64,000 bases of DNA. Origin: Pseudomonas denitrificans (nom. rej.) (GTDB taxonomy: Bacteria > Pseudomonadota > Gammaproteobacteria > Pseudomonadales > Pseudomonadaceae). Both the position numbers and the translations under genes were made by a program. Position 1 is the first letter of the stretch; each line of letters opens with the position of its first letter. Positions 62,325 through 64,000 of the stretch are shown piece after piece. The stretch is taken from the NCBI RefSeq assembly GCF_008807415.1, contig NZ_CP043626.1:2480001-2544000 (forward strand), in the 5' to 3' direction. The notes under the pieces were generated by a model. That model made no database searches and was not told the origin of the DNA. It saw only the letters and a list, made by a program, of their open reading frames with translations.

Positions 62325-63857
62325 CTAGATACGCGCAGCTTCCTGGCGTGAAGGGTTGGATGGGGTGAAATGGGCGACGATTTCGCTGCGTTGCAGGTTG
62401 TGCCGGGGCAGCTCGGCGACCACCGCACCGTCGCGCACGACGAGGATGCGGTCAGCGATTTCCAGGGCTTCGTCCGGGTCGCTGCAGATCACCAGCGTGG
62501 CGCGGCCGGTGGCGCTGGCGCGGATGCGCTGGCCGATGTCGCGGCGGGCGCGCACGTCGACGCCCTGGAAGGGCTCGTCGAGGATCAGCACGCGGCCCTG
62601 CCCCAGCAGCCAGCGGGCGAGGATGACCTTCTGCTGGTTGCCGCCGGAGAGCAGTTCGAGCGGATGCTCGGGGCCGGGCCCCTTGATGCCGAGCGCTTCG
62701 ATCTGCTCGGCGACTTTGGCGCGCTCGGCCGTGCGATCGACGAAGCCGAAGCGCGTAAAACTGCGCAGGAACGGCAAGGTCATGCTGGCTCGCACCGAGA
62801 AGCCCGGTACCCGCGAGTTGCGCGCGCGGTCCTCGGCGGCGAAGAACACGCCGGCGGCAATCGCTTCGCGCGGCGTGCGGGGCAGCCAGTCGCGGCCATC
62901 CAGGCGGATCGAACCGGCGTGATGGCGGCGCAGGCCGAACAGCACTTCGGCGATCTCGCTCTTGCCGGCGCCGAGCAGGCCGGTCAGGGCGACCACTTCG
63001 CCTTCGTGCAGGTCCAGGTCGAATGCTGCGCTGTGAGCTTCCAGCTGCCAGTCGCGCAGGGACAGCACCGTCTCGCCGCGCTCCAGCGGCTGCAACTGCA
63101 CTGCACCCAGCGCGGCGCCGAGCATGGATTCCACGGCGGCGCCGAGATCCAGCGGTGCACTGAACTCGCCCACCAGGCGGCCGTCACGCAGGACCAGCGC
63201 GCGGTCCGCCACGCGCTGCAGGTCCGACAGCCGATGGGAGATGTAGAGGATCGCCACGCCGCGTTCGCGCAGGTGGTCGATGAGATGGAACAGACGCTCG
63301 GCCTCGACGGTCGACAGCGATGCAGTGGGCTCGTCGAGAATCAGCAGGCGCGGTTTCAGCGCCAGCGCGCGGGACAGGATCACCAGTTGCCGTTCGGCGG
63401 TGCCGAGGGTTTCGATGGGCGCTTGCAGTGGCAGGTGCAGTTGCAGGCCGGCAGCGATTTCAGCTGCGCGCCTGAGCGCCTCGCGCGGACGGAAGATCAG
63501 GGAGCCGGCGGCGCCGCAGAGCTCGTCCAGCAGGAGGTTTTCGGCGACGCTCAGGCCGGGCACCACACCCTGCTCCACCTGCTGATGCACGGCAACTATG
63601 CCGTGGCGCCGGGCGTCGTGGGGTGAGGCGAAACGCACCGCCTGGCCATCGATCAGTAACTGCCCGGCATCATGGCCATGGGAGCCGGCGATGATCTTCA
63701 CCAGCGTCGACTTGCCCGCACCGTTAGCGCCGAGCAGGGCAAGGACCTCGCCGGGGCGAATTTCCAGGCCCAGATCGACCAGCACGCGGTTCTCGGCAAA
63801 GGATTTGCCGACACCTTCGAGGTGGAGGAACGGGACACAAGCAGCTTGGACGGACAT
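62325..63857 (-). CDS. Sugar-type ABC transporter ATP-binding protein (RbsA-like, two domains)
   Basis: 510 residues with two ATPase domains: Walker A GANGAGKST and GLLGAGKSE, Walker B LLILDEPTASLS and VLILDEPFQGVD, and signature LSGGNQQKVILARW in the second domain; the first has the usual degenerate form (LGTAERQLVILSRAL). First gene of the operon. The 143 bp upstream end AT-rich; on the minus strand TTAGTT, 17 bases, TATAAA near 63928-63957 is a possible promoter. Confidence 0.9.
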   Translation of the reverse strand: MSVQAACVPFLHLEGVGKSFAENRVLVDLGLEIRPGEVLALLGANGAGKSTLVKIIAGSHGHDAGQLLIDGQAVRFASPHDARRHGIVAVHQQVEQGVVPGLSVAENLLLDELCGAAGSLIFRPREALRRAAEIAAGLQLHLPLQAPIETLGTAERQLVILSRALALKPRLLILDEPTASLSTVEAERLFHLIDHLRERGVAILYISHRLSDLQRVADRALVLRDGRLVGEFSAPLDLGAAVESMLGAALGAVQLQPLERGETVLSLRDWQLEAHSAAFDLDLHEGEVVALTGLLGAGKSEIAEVLFGLRRHHAGSIRLDGRDWLPRTPREAIAAGVFFAAEDRARNSRVPGFSVRASMTLPFLRSFTRFGFVDRTAERAKVAEQIEALGIKGPGPEHPLELLSGGNQQKVILARWLLGQGRVLILDEPFQGVDVRARRDIGQRIRASATGRATLVICSDPDEALEIADRILVVRDGAVVAELPRHNLQRSEIVAHFTPSNPSRQEAARI

Positions 63858-64000
63858 CGGGCTCTCGATACGACGCGGCAGAGCGAAAGCGCCGTTTCAG
63901 AGCTTCGCCGTTGGACTGAGCGGCGATTCTTTTATAATCTCAAACCATGCATCAACTAATTTTTAATATCGTTTATGCATATGCTAACAACCGGCTGCGC

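Overview
The window looks like a chromosomal segment of a high-GC Pseudomonas, most like the P. nitroreducens/citronellolis/knackmussii side of the genus. The species guess is an inference from gene content: respiratory nitrate reductase with a NarK transporter, agmatine deiminase, an alkyl sulfatase, a FecI/FecR/TonB-receptor iron system, a type VI secretion VgrG island and TonB receptors. I see no rRNA, tRNA or CRISPR array.

Layout: 1-6.5 kb carries an incomplete trimeric autotransporter adhesin, a secreted helical-repeat protein and an unusual regulator with a pseudo-receiver domain, all on the minus strand. 6.5-9 kb is a LysR regulator divergent from succinate-semialdehyde dehydrogenase (polyamine/GABA catabolism). 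9-10.4 kb is a small accessory patch. 10.4-22.6 kb is the anaerobic block: hemN, a double NarK (narK1-narK2 type fusion), narGHJI and a parvulin. 22.6-27 kb holds a diguanylate cyclase, aguA and a GcvA-type LysR gene. 27-32.4 kb is an alkyl-sulfate island (FadL channel, DUF3313 lipoprotein, SdsA, AraC regulator). 32.4-37 kb is a Fur-box-led FecI/FecR pair with its TonB receptor, bracketed by two copies of a palindromic repeat. 37-42.4 kb holds a second diguanylate cyclase, mtnB, an alpha/beta hydrolase, a flavin monooxygenase and a broken ABC ATPase. 52.6-64 kb holds a methionine/cysteine-rich protein, speE between two DUF3574 paralogs, an amino-acid permease, a TonB receptor, and a sugar-type ABC transporter followed by a YedY-like molybdenum oxidoreductase.

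The most interesting segment is 42.5-52.5 kb. A VgrG is followed by a 959-residue effector made of a conserved delivery module (M23-like fold plus SH3-like parts) and a GH19 chitinase-type toxin tip, with an overlapping periplasmic immunity gene. Behind it lie two displaced, 5'-truncated copies of the same module. The first ends in a different toxin (N-acetylmuramidase) with its own immunity gene; the second has lost its toxin. This is the architecture of an orphan toxin-tip reservoir, as known for Rhs and CdiA, here on a VgrG-linked peptidoglycan-hydrolase effector. Module DNA is GC-rich; toxin tips and immunity genes are strikingly AT-rich. The island is bounded by a 54-bp direct repeat equal to the 3' end of a cupin-regulator gene.

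Four genes (narK, narH, an ABC ATPase, the muramidase tip) are broken by single-base losses in short homopolymers. These could be sequencing errors and should be checked before gene loss is inferred. Most functional calls rest on recognisable motifs and context, not on searches.
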